Source: an uncultured Muribaculaceae bacterium
GTDB lineage: Bacteria > Bacteroidota > Bacteroidia > Bacteroidales > Muribaculaceae
NCBI GenBank assembly: GCA_947627615.1
Contig: CANQWS010000007.1
Location: 1-64,000, forward strand
Reading direction: 5' to 3'
DNA length: 64,000 bases
Shown here: in pieces, positions 47,279-54,916 of the stretch
Layout of the letters: every line of letters starts with the position of its first letter
How positions within the stretch are numbered: the first letter of the stretch is position 1
The notes under the pieces: model-generated
Seen by the model: only the letters and a program-made list of their open reading frames with translations
Told to the model about the DNA's origin: nothing
The model's database searches: none
Program-made: the position numbers and the translations under genes

Positions 47279-48319
47279 ATGTTTTCGGGGATTATTTATT
47301 TACGCATTAGTCCTAGTAATAAAGGGTATGTTGGTCAGACTATTGACGAGGCGGGCCGCGATTGGGAGTTTGGTAATTTAAATAAGCGTTATGGTGGTGC
47401 AGCCATCGAGGCCGCACGCCGTAAGTATCCTCCTTCGTTGTGGCGTAAATTCCCTATATGTACGGTTAACGCTCGTAATCGGGACGAGCTTCGAGTTTGG
47501 CTTGATGCTCTGGAGGTATATTACATTTGGGCTTTCCAGACTGCCGATAAACGGTATGGTTACAATGCGAAGCTAGGAGGTAATAGTCGTGGTGGGTATC
47601 GTCATTCGGAGGAGACACTACGCAAGATAGGTGCTGGTAATAAGGGGAAAGTTGTTTCTCCGGAGGCGCGCGCTATAATTGCGTCTAAGCTGCGAGGACG
47701 TAAGCGTCCTTTGTCTGCTTGCGTGAAGACTTCGTTGGCTATGCGAGGTCATGTGTGGTCTCCGGAGACTTGTGCCAAACGTTCGGCAGCTTTACGGGGT
47801 CGTAAGCTACCTCCTAATAGCGCTGTATTTTCGGAGGAGTATCGTCAGCGTCATCGTGAGTTGTCTGCTGGTCGTCTTCATAGTCAGGCTGCTAAGAATA
47901 AGGTTTCTATTTCTAAGGGTTATCGTCCCGTTCTGGTTTATGATCGCGCTTCGGGTTCTTTTCTTGGTGAGTTTCAGACGCGCGTAGAGGCTGCTGCTCT
48001 TGGAGGTATACTTCCACATCAGATAGCACAGTCTTTTTCTGCACATCCGGGCGCGTTGTGGGTGTGCATTAAGAGTCATGTGTATGCATGGTCTGATCCT
48101 TCGTTGTCACGTGTTTCTCTTTGTGACAATGGGTATACTCCGGTTCTTCCTCCGTCGCAGCGTTCTATTAGCTGTGTCTCTTTACGCGGCAAGGACTTGG
48201 GTTGTGATAGCTTGTCAGGCTGGGAGTCTCGTCTAGGTATTAGTCGTCATAATATTCTACGTGTTTGTAACGGAGGCCGCAATGTGGCTGGCGGTTACGT
48301 TTTCCGCTATGTGGACTAG
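47279..48319 (+). CDS. GIY-YIG homing endonuclease
   Basis: The 346-residue protein begins MFSGIIYLRISPSNKGYVGQ, the GIY-YIG catalytic motif, with Arg in EAARRKYP and an ALEVYYIWAF helix later. DNA-binding repeats of the NUMOD3 type follow (HSEETLRKIGAGNKGK; SPEARAIIASKLRGRK; SPETCAKRSAALRGRK). A C-terminal helix-turn-helix-like part is LGISRHNILRVCNGG. It is free-standing, between capsid and tnpB element C, so its target is probably in an allele of a neighbouring gene in related phages. Confidence 0.85.
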   Translation: MFSGIIYLRISPSNKGYVGQTIDEAGRDWEFGNLNKRYGGAAIEAARRKYPPSLWRKFPICTVNARNRDELRVWLDALEVYYIWAFQTADKRYGYNAKLGGNSRGGYRHSEETLRKIGAGNKGKVVSPEARAIIASKLRGRKRPLSACVKTSLAMRGHVWSPETCAKRSAALRGRKLPPNSAVFSEEYRQRHRELSAGRLHSQAAKNKVSISKGYRPVLVYDRASGSFLGEFQTRVEAAALGGILPHQIAQSFSAHPGALWVCIKSHVYAWSDPSLSRVSLCDNGYTPVLPPSQRSISCVSLRGKDLGCDSLSGWESRLGISRHNILRVCNGGRNVAGGYVFRYVD

Positions 48320-48347
48320 TGGTTACGTTTATGCTGTAAACTTTTTA

Positions 48348-49606
48348 AGGAGATTGCATACAATTTTACACAACCTCTTGCAATAAACGTAAAATAATTG
48401 GAACTTGATGCCATGAAGAAGGCATTCAAATATCGCATTTATCCGAACAAGGCTCAACAAGCCTTGCTCCAAGTGACGTTTGGATGCTGCCGATTCGTCT
48501 ACAACAAAACGCTCGACATCCGGAAGAAGGCGTACGAGACTGACAAGACGAAACTTTCCAAGTTCGATCTTATCAAGAAGATAACGCCGCTTAAAGAGGA
48601 ATTCCCGTGGCTACGCGACGTACCGCATGTATGCTTACCGCAAGCCGTCTACAACATGGATGCAGCATATCAAAACTTCTTTAAGTCAGGTAAAGGATAT
48701 CCAAAGTTTAAGTCTAAGCATCGTAGTCGCAAGTCTTGTAAGTTTCCATCCTCACATTGTGCGGTGTTACAAGATACAAGTCACTTAAAACTTTCTAAGC
48801 TAGGCTTAGTCAAATATAAGAAAGACCGTGAATTCGCAGGGGTTTTACGTCACATTGTAGTTACACAAGAAAGTGACGGTAGGTACTACGCTTCGTGTTT
48901 GGTCGAGACGGGCGCCGATGCACCTGAGCCGCAGCCTGTAGAAGCTAGTACAACGGTCGGCATTGATTTAGGACTCAAAGACTTTATCGTCACGTCCGAC
49001 GGGCGCAAGATATCCAATCCGCGGTTCTACGCTACTATCGACCGTCGTTTGGCTTGTTTGCAGAAGCATGAAGCTAAAAAGACGAAAGGTTCGAAGCGCC
49101 GTGCACGCATCCGTTTAAAGATCAACAAGCTTTATGTCAAGAAACGTAATTTAATAAAGAACTACATTTACTATGTCGCTAAGACGTTACTGCGTGAAAG
49201 CCAAACGTTAGTAATGGAAGATTTAAACATTGTCGGCATGGTTAAGAATCATAGTTTAGCTAAATCCATCCAGAACATTTGTTGGGGTGAACTACGTAGA
49301 GTTCTGGAGTACAAGTCACAGTGGTCGGGTCACAACTTAATCTTCATAGATCGTTGGGCACCGAGTACGAAGACTTGTAGTCATTGCGGGTTCCACAATT
49401 CCACATTGACGCTTTCGGATCGTTCGTGGGTTTGTCCGGGCTGCGGTACACACCATGATCGAGACATCAACGCTGCGCTCAACATTAAGCGTATGGGTTT
49501 AGCGTCATTATTGCCTGCGGTGAGCGGGTTCGACGGGCGTGGAGAGGTCGGTTACGGTCTCGACGAAGCGTCAATATGTACAGTTTAAAATTGTATATAA
49601 TCACCT
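48348..49606 (+). mobile_element. TIR-bounded tnpB element C
   Basis: The left end GGAGATTGCATACAATTTTA (from 48349) and the right end TAAAATTGTATATAATCACC (to 49605) are inverted repeats. An A/T pair extends them to 48348 and 49606. The length of 1259 bp is the same as element A. Only tnpB is inside. It inserted 28 bases after the homing endonuclease stop. Confidence 0.85.
48413..49588 (+). CDS. tnpB: TnpB RNA-guided nuclease (element C)
   Basis: ATG 48413 gives 391 residues (MKKAFKYRIYPNKAQQALLQ), the same length as copies A and B; the TTG at 48398 was rejected. RuvC residues (VGIDLGLKDF, VMEDLNIVGM, HDRDINAALN) and the zinc finger (CSHCGF, CPGCGTHH) are intact. The protein differs from A at scattered positions and mostly at 110-130. 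The guide for its omegaRNA would be the flank from 49607 on (TTGTTAAAATAATGACTAG). Confidence 0.9.
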   Translation: MKKAFKYRIYPNKAQQALLQVTFGCCRFVYNKTLDIRKKAYETDKTKLSKFDLIKKITPLKEEFPWLRDVPHVCLPQAVYNMDAAYQNFFKSGKGYPKFKSKHRSRKSCKFPSSHCAVLQDTSHLKLSKLGLVKYKKDREFAGVLRHIVVTQESDGRYYASCLVETGADAPEPQPVEASTTVGIDLGLKDFIVTSDGRKISNPRFYATIDRRLACLQKHEAKKTKGSKRRARIRLKINKLYVKKRNLIKNYIYYVAKTLLRESQTLVMEDLNIVGMVKNHSLAKSIQNICWGELRRVLEYKSQWSGHNLIFIDRWAPSTKTCSHCGFHNSTLTLSDRSWVCPGCGTHHDRDINAALNIKRMGLASLLPAVSGFDGRGEVGYGLDEASICTV

Positions 49607-49641
49607 TGTTAAAATAATGACTAGAGTATCGTTTTATAGTT

Positions 49642-50154
49642 ATGGTACGTAAATTAACTTTTGCGGATATTGCTGGGTACCTGCCGTATGGTTTAAAAGT
49701 TCAAGACGAGGATCAGGATATTTGGACAATACGTCAGCTTGGCAATGTAGACCCTTGTAGGGACGGTGACGTCGGTTTAGTCTCCGATGACGGGCATTAT
49801 GAGCAATACACCTATATCGACGATATAGAGCTTGTACTTCGTCCGATGTCTGATCTGTACAAGGAGATCACGGATAAGGACTACAACGACGGCAAGCCGT
49901 TCGTTCCGCTGGTGGAGTTAGCAAAAGCGAAGTTTCCTTGTTTTGACAACTATGATTTTAATGCGGCTGGGATGTTTGTGTCTTGTAGTATGGAGGATGG
50001 TTCCTGCAGTGAGTGGTATAAATATGACGAAGACAAATTGTCTATTGAAGAGTTTGATCTTCTCCATAGGCTTAAATTTGACTTTCGCGGTCTGATTGAC
50101 GCGGATTTGGCTGTCAGTGTTCACCACTTAAAACAGAATCCCTACGACAAGTGA
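49642..50154 (+). CDS. Hypothetical protein of the LPYGLKVQD-type phage family
   Basis: The 170-residue protein has GYLPYGLKVQDEDQDIWTIR, then LVLRPMSDLYKEITDKDYND and FVPLVELAKAKFPCFDNYDF. This layout is shared with 11845-12312 and with small proteins common in Bacteroidetes phages. Function is unknown. Codon use is less T-rich in parts. The last four bases overlap the next gene. Confidence 0.6.
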   Translation: MVRKLTFADIAGYLPYGLKVQDEDQDIWTIRQLGNVDPCRDGDVGLVSDDGHYEQYTYIDDIELVLRPMSDLYKEITDKDYNDGKPFVPLVELAKAKFPCFDNYDFNAAGMFVSCSMEDGSCSEWYKYDEDKLSIEEFDLLHRLKFDFRGLIDADLAVSVHHLKQNPYDK

Positions 50155-50375
50155 AAACAATTCGAGCATACGGGCATGGTTTCCTTCTTCGTAGAGGGTT
50201 ACTGAACATAGGTCGCAACTATAAGACTGGTAATTGGGCGATAGAGCTTCGATGGTCTTGGGGTTATATTCCGGCATGGTCCTTACGGTTGTATCTTGGA
50301 CAGGTTAAGCCAAGTAGAGAGCGCATTAGGTTCTGTCATGTTATTTCCCCGTTGTTTATGGTGTTGCAGATGTAG
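50151..50375 (+). CDS. Hypothetical basic protein, 74 residues
   Basis: GTG 50151 overlaps the preceding stop (GTGA), indicating coupling. The product is rich in Arg, Trp and aromatic residues (WAIELRWSWGYIPAWSLRLY). It could be membrane-associated, but there is no clear long hydrophobic helix. No family is recognised. Confidence 0.45.
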   Translation: MKTIRAYGHGFLLRRGLLNIGRNYKTGNWAIELRWSWGYIPAWSLRLYLGQVKPSRERIRFCHVISPLFMVLQM

Positions 50376-50377
50376 TT

Positions 50378-50692
50378 ATGGGATTCCGTCTTGGTCGCCA
50401 TCGGAGGGTTAAGCGTGGTGATAGGGTTTATGTATACTGGGCTGGTCGAGGTTATGATGCAGAGGTTGTTGGCTTCCGCAGTTGTAGCTTCGTCGTTCGC
50501 TTTCTAGATAATGGCAATCAGGTTGAGTTACCTCCGTATAATCACGGACTGTTCTATGGCTTTTGTTATGAGGCGGGTATTGCCTTTTTCTATATGTCTC
50601 ACCCGTCCCATTTGCGTTGGGTTTTGCTGTGTGAGAAGCTTCGGTTGAAGCTTCCTTATAAGATTTGCCGCTTCTTGCGGTTGCAGGATTGA
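50378..50692 (+). CDS. Possible SH3/Tudor-like small protein, 104 residues
   Basis: The start shows VKRGDRVYVYWAGRGYDAEV followed by FVVRFLDNGNQVELPP. This is the strand pattern of SH3-like or Tudor-like barrels. The C-terminal half is basic and helical (RWVLLCEKLRLKLPYKICRF). No exact family is recognised. It lies two bases from its upstream neighbour. Confidence 0.45.
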   Translation: MGFRLGRHRRVKRGDRVYVYWAGRGYDAEVVGFRSCSFVVRFLDNGNQVELPPYNHGLFYGFCYEAGIAFFYMSHPSHLRWVLLCEKLRLKLPYKICRFLRLQD

Positions 50693-50717
50693 TACAAAAT
50701 TCAAAATTCGGTGCCTT

Positions 50718-50873
50718 ATGGTTGTTCTGGAGGTCTTTGAGTTCCTTATTGGGGTTGTTCTATATCTTCTAGGTTTTTGGCTCGCTTGTGCGGTTCTTTT
50801 TGCGGTCTTGGGTTACCTTTATTGGTTTGTGGGCCTCCTAGTGCGCGCGTGCAATTATATATCCCACAAATAA
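50718..50873 (+). CDS. Small membrane protein, 51 residues
   Basis: ATG 50718 opens a frame with one long hydrophobic region, VFEFLIGVVLYLLGFWLACA followed by VLFAVLGYLYWFVGLLV. These could span the membrane once or twice. Its last seven codons coincide with the late-promoter motif at 50851-50864 (CNYISHK). A holin, antiholin or superinfection protein is possible; evidence is only the hydrophobicity. Confidence 0.4.
   Translation: MVVLEVFEFLIGVVLYLLGFWLACAVLFAVLGYLYWFVGLLVRACNYISHK
50851..50864 (+). promoter_or_regulatory. Proposed late promoter
   Basis: GCAATTATATATCC followed by CACAAAT, 21 bases before ATG 50886. It overlaps the 3' end of the small membrane protein gene. Confidence 0.75.
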
Positions 50874-50885
50874 AATTTGGTGGTT

Positions 50886-51224
50886 ATGGATTTGTATAGT
50901 GTTTTGTCTGCAGACTTTGCTACGTTTCAGGAGGAGCTTGAGGCAACGGCGCCTAAGTCGGATGCTTGGGTTATCAGTGGTGAGGGTGATACTGCTGTTT
51001 TGAAAGGTAAGCTTTCGCAGGCGTCTTTTGAGATTTCCAAGGATGCCGACAGTCAGGATGTCCGTATGGATATTGTCGGCTCGGATATTCCTTCGTCGGT
51101 CCATGCTATTGTTCTGAATACAGTGTTCGACGACGCTATGTCTGCGGTTGCTGCTGCTGTTCAGATCAACGGTGTTTATTCGGAGGCTTTGTCTTCTGTT
51201 AATGACATTCTGCGTAACGCCTAG
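50886..51224 (+). CDS. Hypothetical virion protein, 112 residues
   Basis: The first gene of the neck/tail operon. It has an N-terminal helix (YSVLSADFATFQEELEATA) and beta strands (DTAVLKGKLSQASFEISKDA), ending in a helix. No family is recognised. ATG 50886 was chosen over TTG 50877 because it follows the promoter at the usual distance. Confidence 0.5.
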   Translation: MDLYSVLSADFATFQEELEATAPKSDAWVISGEGDTAVLKGKLSQASFEISKDADSQDVRMDIVGSDIPSSVHAIVLNTVFDDAMSAVAAAVQINGVYSEALSSVNDILRNA

Positions 51225-51230
51225 TTTTCT

Positions 51231-52016
51231 ATGTCGGAGTCACCTGATATAAGGCTGAACGCGCTTACGCTTTTTGCTGCGCGGATGGCGGATATTCGCA
51301 TATCTCGTCATCCGCTTCGTTCTGACTGTTTCTTTATGGTCAATAAGACGGAGTTTGACATTTATCAGGATGGCACTTCTTTTGAGGTTGCTCGTATTTT
51401 CAAGCAGGTTATTGTGAAGAAGAATCCGGACATGTTTTATGTTCAGGAGTCTTTCGGTGATGATGCTTTGGTCGAGGATGGTGATCTCATTCCGTGGGTT
51501 GTTAATATGACATGCTTGGGGCTTCCGCGTTTGCCGATGCTTGATGATCGTTTTCTGATTGACGGCATGGTTTATTCGGTCTCTGCGGTTAAGCCTGTAA
51601 ATCGCAATTCTCAAGGCATCTTGGAATGCCTTGTTTATCCGGAGCGCCGAGATGATCATGATACGCTTTGCGTGTATGGGGTTTCTTTCCATCAGGCGAT
51701 GAAGAGCGTCTCCCTTCAGGATGCCTACGGTGTCCCTTCAGTTATGCGTATTATTTACGGGGGTTCTCCGGTTAGTATGTCTTGGGATAAGAAGTCATGG
51801 TCTTCGTTCGAGGCTGTGTCTACGGTTACTGTTCCTCGCGGCACCAAGCGGTTCTATGTGAAGGACGCTGGGGGTGTTGTTTCGGAGTTTGTGTTCGGCG
51901 GGCGTCCTGTTCCGTCTTCTACGCCTTCGGCGCCGGAGGGCTATTCTGCTATTCGGGATTGCAACGGTCGGTTGTTTTTCTGTGCTTCGTGCCAGCATAT
52001 GTACGTTAATGGGTGA
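51231..52016 (+). CDS. Neck-region hypothetical protein, 261 residues
   Basis: The N-terminal part is helical and basic (LNALTLFAARMADIRISRHP), then beta-rich. A central segment reads FLIDGMVYSVSAVKPVNRNS. A final short Cys pair (FFCASCQHMYVNG) ends the chain. Position between capsid and sheath suggests a head-tail connector or neck protein. No motif supports a specific T4 counterpart. Confidence 0.45.
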   Translation: MSESPDIRLNALTLFAARMADIRISRHPLRSDCFFMVNKTEFDIYQDGTSFEVARIFKQVIVKKNPDMFYVQESFGDDALVEDGDLIPWVVNMTCLGLPRLPMLDDRFLIDGMVYSVSAVKPVNRNSQGILECLVYPERRDDHDTLCVYGVSFHQAMKSVSLQDAYGVPSVMRIIYGGSPVSMSWDKKSWSSFEAVSTVTVPRGTKRFYVKDAGGVVSEFVFGGRPVPSSTPSAPEGYSAIRDCNGRLFFCASCQHMYVNG

Positions 52017-52021
52017 TTTCT

Positions 52022-52588
52022 ATGGCGTCCTTAAGTTTTAAAGATAAGTTATTTGCGACGTATCCCATTCCACGGAGTGTTTCGATTTGGGAGGGTGATG
52101 GTGTTTCGTCGTTTGCGGTTAGCAGCTTGGATGATCTTATTTCGTCGTGTGTTGACGAGCTTCGTTCGGACTTGTACATCACGGAGTATGTTCATTGCTT
52201 GTCTCAGTCCACGTCGCTTCCGGAGGATGCCTTCGCGGTTGTGAACGCTAAGATTGACTTTCAGTTTCAGGGTAACCGTAGTGTTCGTGTTGACTTTGAT
52301 GCTGCATCACATAGGGCTTTGATTCGTTACGTTCCTGCGGTTCTCACCTACCGTCGTTACTTGCGTCTTTCGGACTTGGATACTTTGGCGGGGGATCGCC
52401 TTATCTACGCTAAGATGTATGTTCTTTGGCAGATGGCAGAGAAGGAACTTACCATCTTGCGGTCTGTTGTTCTGGACGCAGATAATGGCTCGGTCAATCT
52501 TGATGCTTTAGCATCCTTTTCGGATAAGTGTCGTGATCGCTACGAGGAGATGAAGGCGGAGGTTTTCATTTACACATCTGGAGTATAA
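52022..52588 (+). CDS. Neck or tail-completion-like protein, 188 residues
   Basis: The protein has SLDDLISSCVDELRSDLYIT, a beta-rich middle and a helical end with RYLRLSDLDTLAGDRLIYAK. A similar helix arrangement is seen in head-tail joining proteins. ATG 52022 was preferred to GTG 52013. No specific family can be named. Confidence 0.45.
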   Translation: MASLSFKDKLFATYPIPRSVSIWEGDGVSSFAVSSLDDLISSCVDELRSDLYITEYVHCLSQSTSLPEDAFAVVNAKIDFQFQGNRSVRVDFDAASHRALIRYVPAVLTYRRYLRLSDLDTLAGDRLIYAKMYVLWQMAEKELTILRSVVLDADNGSVNLDALASFSDKCRDRYEEMKAEVFIYTSGV

Positions 52589-52602
52589 TTTTTCTTGATA
52601 TC

Positions 52603-53127
52603 ATGAGTGCTTTTTATTCACATGTTTGCGATTCTGAGAATTCGGCATCGGTAAACGATAAGGTTGCTACGGGCAAGCGCATTTCGAAGGGTCTTGCCGA
52701 TTATCATCTTCATCACAAGGGCGGTGCGGAGGATATTCCGTCTATGGTTGATCTGAACGCCGAGGTTAAGGAGGAGATTGCGGACTCTACGGGTACGTTC
52801 AGCCTTCCTGCTGCTGCGGCATCTATTTTGTCTATGGTTCCGACGTTCGAGGTTGCGTCTTCGGAGCCGGATCGCCTTGAGGGTTTCTTTAAGTCGGTTG
52901 ACGGGGATGAGGTTTATCTTGGCTTTGATGACTCTACGGTCACGGTTTACGCCTACGAAGACCTTTCGGATGTATATGAAGACCCCATTGAGGTATCGTT
53001 CGACGCTTCGTCTTTGAACAGTGTGTACGCTTTGGCTGCGTTCTTGTCTGGGGTTGAGGATCTTCTCAGTAAGTCTTTGAACGTAGAGGACTATGTTTAT
53101 GGGATTAAAAAGTTAGCATCGAAGTAG
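52603..53127 (+). CDS. Hypothetical virion protein, 174 residues
   Basis: An acidic protein with an N-terminal disordered part (FYSHVCDSENSASVNDKVAT, an instance of V-x-D-S) and a mixed folded domain (DGDEVYLGFDDSTVTVYAYE; LAAFLSGVEDLLSKSLNVED). It is in the neck/tail operon. No family is recognised. Confidence 0.45.
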   Translation: MSAFYSHVCDSENSASVNDKVATGKRISKGLADYHLHHKGGAEDIPSMVDLNAEVKEEIADSTGTFSLPAAAASILSMVPTFEVASSEPDRLEGFFKSVDGDEVYLGFDDSTVTVYAYEDLSDVYEDPIEVSFDASSLNSVYALAAFLSGVEDLLSKSLNVEDYVYGIKKLASK

Positions 53128-53128
53128 C

Positions 53129-53770
53129 ATGTTTTTGCTTCAGTACGAGAAGGCAGTTTTGGAATGGTTTCACGCAGCGTATCCTCCGTTGCGTGAAGCC
53201 ATTTACGCTTCCGACATAGATAAGCTTTTGGCGTTGGACGATCATCTTAAGTATCCGTCGTTGGTTTACAGCCGTGAGGATGCTGATCTCACGTTGCCGA
53301 AGGCTTACGACTCGTACTGCACTACTGCTGACGGCACTTTGGAGCACATGCGGGCTTTTCCTTTCGAGCAGATTTACGACGCTAAGCTTGTCGTCGAGAA
53401 GCAGGAGGACATCTGGCGTGTTGCTAATACTATTCGTCAGCGGTGGTCTTATGACTCCTACGCTCATATTCTCCATCCGGACGATGACTGGCATCTAGAC
53501 GTAGGCATGAGGTTACTTCGGTTCCGTGTTGAGAGCGAGCGTGACAACTTGGACCGGAAGGGTGCCCGGCGCGTGCTTCATATGCGCTGGCGTTCGAGTT
53601 TGATTCTTGAAGATTATGATGAAGCCCATCGTTGGGCCGGCTATCGTCTTTGGCTTGTTCCTAACGGTGTTATGGCGGAGAAGTATCTCATTGCGGAGGG
53701 TCCGCTTCCCATTGGCGGGGTTATTCCCGACGAGCCGCCTATGGTCGAGGGTACTATCTCGAAGGCGTAG
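53129..53770 (+). CDS. Tail-completion-like protein, 213 residues
   Basis: The protein begins LQYEKAVLEWFHAAYPPL and has FEQIYDAKLVVEKQEDIWRV, then RWRSSLILEDYDEAHRWAGY. The position immediately before the sheath gene module matches where neck or tail terminator proteins are found (T4 gp15 and gp3). The similarity is positional, not motif-based. It is followed by a terminator. Confidence 0.4.
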   Translation: MFLLQYEKAVLEWFHAAYPPLREAIYASDIDKLLALDDHLKYPSLVYSREDADLTLPKAYDSYCTTADGTLEHMRAFPFEQIYDAKLVVEKQEDIWRVANTIRQRWSYDSYAHILHPDDDWHLDVGMRLLRFRVESERDNLDRKGARRVLHMRWRSSLILEDYDEAHRWAGYRLWLVPNGVMAEKYLIAEGPLPIGGVIPDEPPMVEGTISKA

Positions 53771-53838
53771 CTTTTATACGTATATGTTTTCGCAAGGGGT
53801 TTGGCCTTGTGCCCTTGTAATTCTCATTCATATTTATT

Positions 53839-53869
53839 GAAGCGGCGACTTAGGTTGTCGCTTCTTTTG
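53839..53869 (+). terminator. Intrinsic terminator
   Basis: GAAGCGGCGAC, loop TTAGGTT, GTCGCTTC, then TTTTGTTG. A two-base bulge is present in the stem. Confidence 0.65.
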
Positions 53870-53874
53870 TTGCG

Positions 53875-53888
53875 GCAATACGTATTGC
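53875..53888 (+). promoter_or_regulatory. 14-bp perfect palindrome before a homing endonuclease
   Basis: GCAATACGTATTGC lies six bases before ATG 53895. It may be an operator, a translation-limiting hairpin or part of a homing site. Confidence 0.35.
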
Positions 53889-53894
53889 TATTGT

Positions 53895-54902
53895 ATGTAC
53901 AGAGGTATTGTTTACTTGCGGCCTTCGCCGTCGGTTAAGTACTACGTCGGCTTGACTACGAATGAGACCAAGCGTCAGGAGCATTGGTTAAATATCAAGC
54001 GCGACTACGGTGGTTATCTTATCCGTGACGCCCGGAAGCGCTATCCGCCGGAGACGTGGGGTTACACGGTTTTGGCGGAGGTTCTTAGCCCTTCGCGGTC
54101 CGACCTTATGGTTTGGCTTAATGCGCTGGAGGTTTACTTTATTTGGCGTTATGACTCTAATAACCCGGAGCACGGTTATAACCTCACACGTGGTGGTGAG
54201 GGCCGTCTTGGTTATAAGTGTCGTCCGGAGGTTAAAGCACGTCTTTCGGCCTTATACAAGGGTCGCCCGCTTTCCGAGGAGACGAAGGCGAAGCTTTCTC
54301 GTGCGGCTAAGGGTCGCAAGGCTTCGGAGGAGACACGACGGAAGATGTCTGCTTCGCGGAAGGGATATCGTCATACTGAGGCTGCGAAGGCTAAGATGTC
54401 TGCTGTTCAGCGAGGGTTGGTTAAGTCGGTTTCTGGCGGTATTAAGTTGAGTGCTTTATTTAAAGGCCGTAAGATTTCTCAGTCTCATAAGGAGAAGTTG
54501 CACGCGGCTTGCAAGAAGGCGGTACTGCAGTATTCTCTTTCGGGTGAGTTGCTGGCGGAGTTTGATAGTGCTACTGCTGCGAGTGCGTCACTGGGGGTTT
54601 GTTATGGTCCTATCAGTCAGTGTTGCCGAGGCACTCTAAAGACGGCTTACGGGTTCAAGTGGGTTTTCAAGAATCCTGCACCACCGGCTATCAATCGTTC
54701 AGATTGTTATGTGGGTCAGTTTAGTTTGGATGATGTACTGTTGCATGTTTATCCGTCTGCAGCAGAAGCTGCTAGAGTGACTTCTGGGTTTGTGTATAGC
54801 ATTCGTGCTTGCTGTCGTGGAGTGCATGCTTCTTCGGGAGGTTTTCGTTGGCATTATGTTCATCGGGTTACTCATGCAATTATATATCCCATAAATAAAT
54901 AA
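53895..54902 (+). CDS. GIY-YIG homing endonuclease
   Basis: The 335-residue protein begins MYRGIVYLRPSPSVKYYVGL (GIY-YIG), with DARKRYPPETWG and ALEVYFIWRY as in the homologue at 47279. NUMOD3-type repeats follow (SEETKAKLSRAAKGRKASEE; KMSASRKGYRHTEAAKAKMS). A C-terminal NUMOD1-like helix-turn-helix region is DSATAASASLGVCYGPISQC and AAEAARVTSGFVYSIRACCR. Its last codons coincide with the promoter of the sheath gene. Confidence 0.85.
   Translation: MYRGIVYLRPSPSVKYYVGLTTNETKRQEHWLNIKRDYGGYLIRDARKRYPPETWGYTVLAEVLSPSRSDLMVWLNALEVYFIWRYDSNNPEHGYNLTRGGEGRLGYKCRPEVKARLSALYKGRPLSEETKAKLSRAAKGRKASEETRRKMSASRKGYRHTEAAKAKMSAVQRGLVKSVSGGIKLSALFKGRKISQSHKEKLHAACKKAVLQYSLSGELLAEFDSATAASASLGVCYGPISQCCRGTLKTAYGFKWVFKNPAPPAINRSDCYVGQFSLDDVLLHVYPSAAEAARVTSGFVYSIRACCRGVHASSGGFRWHYVHRVTHAIIYPINK
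54876..54889 (+). promoter_or_regulatory. Proposed late promoter
   Basis: GCAATTATATATCC followed by CATAAAT, 27 bases before the sheath ATG 54917. It lies inside the end of the homing endonuclease frame (encoding AIIYPINK). Confidence 0.75.
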
Positions 54903-54916
54903 TTCCATTTACGTTT

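Noticed and set aside
9400-49590. Homing endonuclease fused to tnpB
   Set aside because: The three tnpB genes end normally in the element ends and have only RuvC and zinc-finger motifs.
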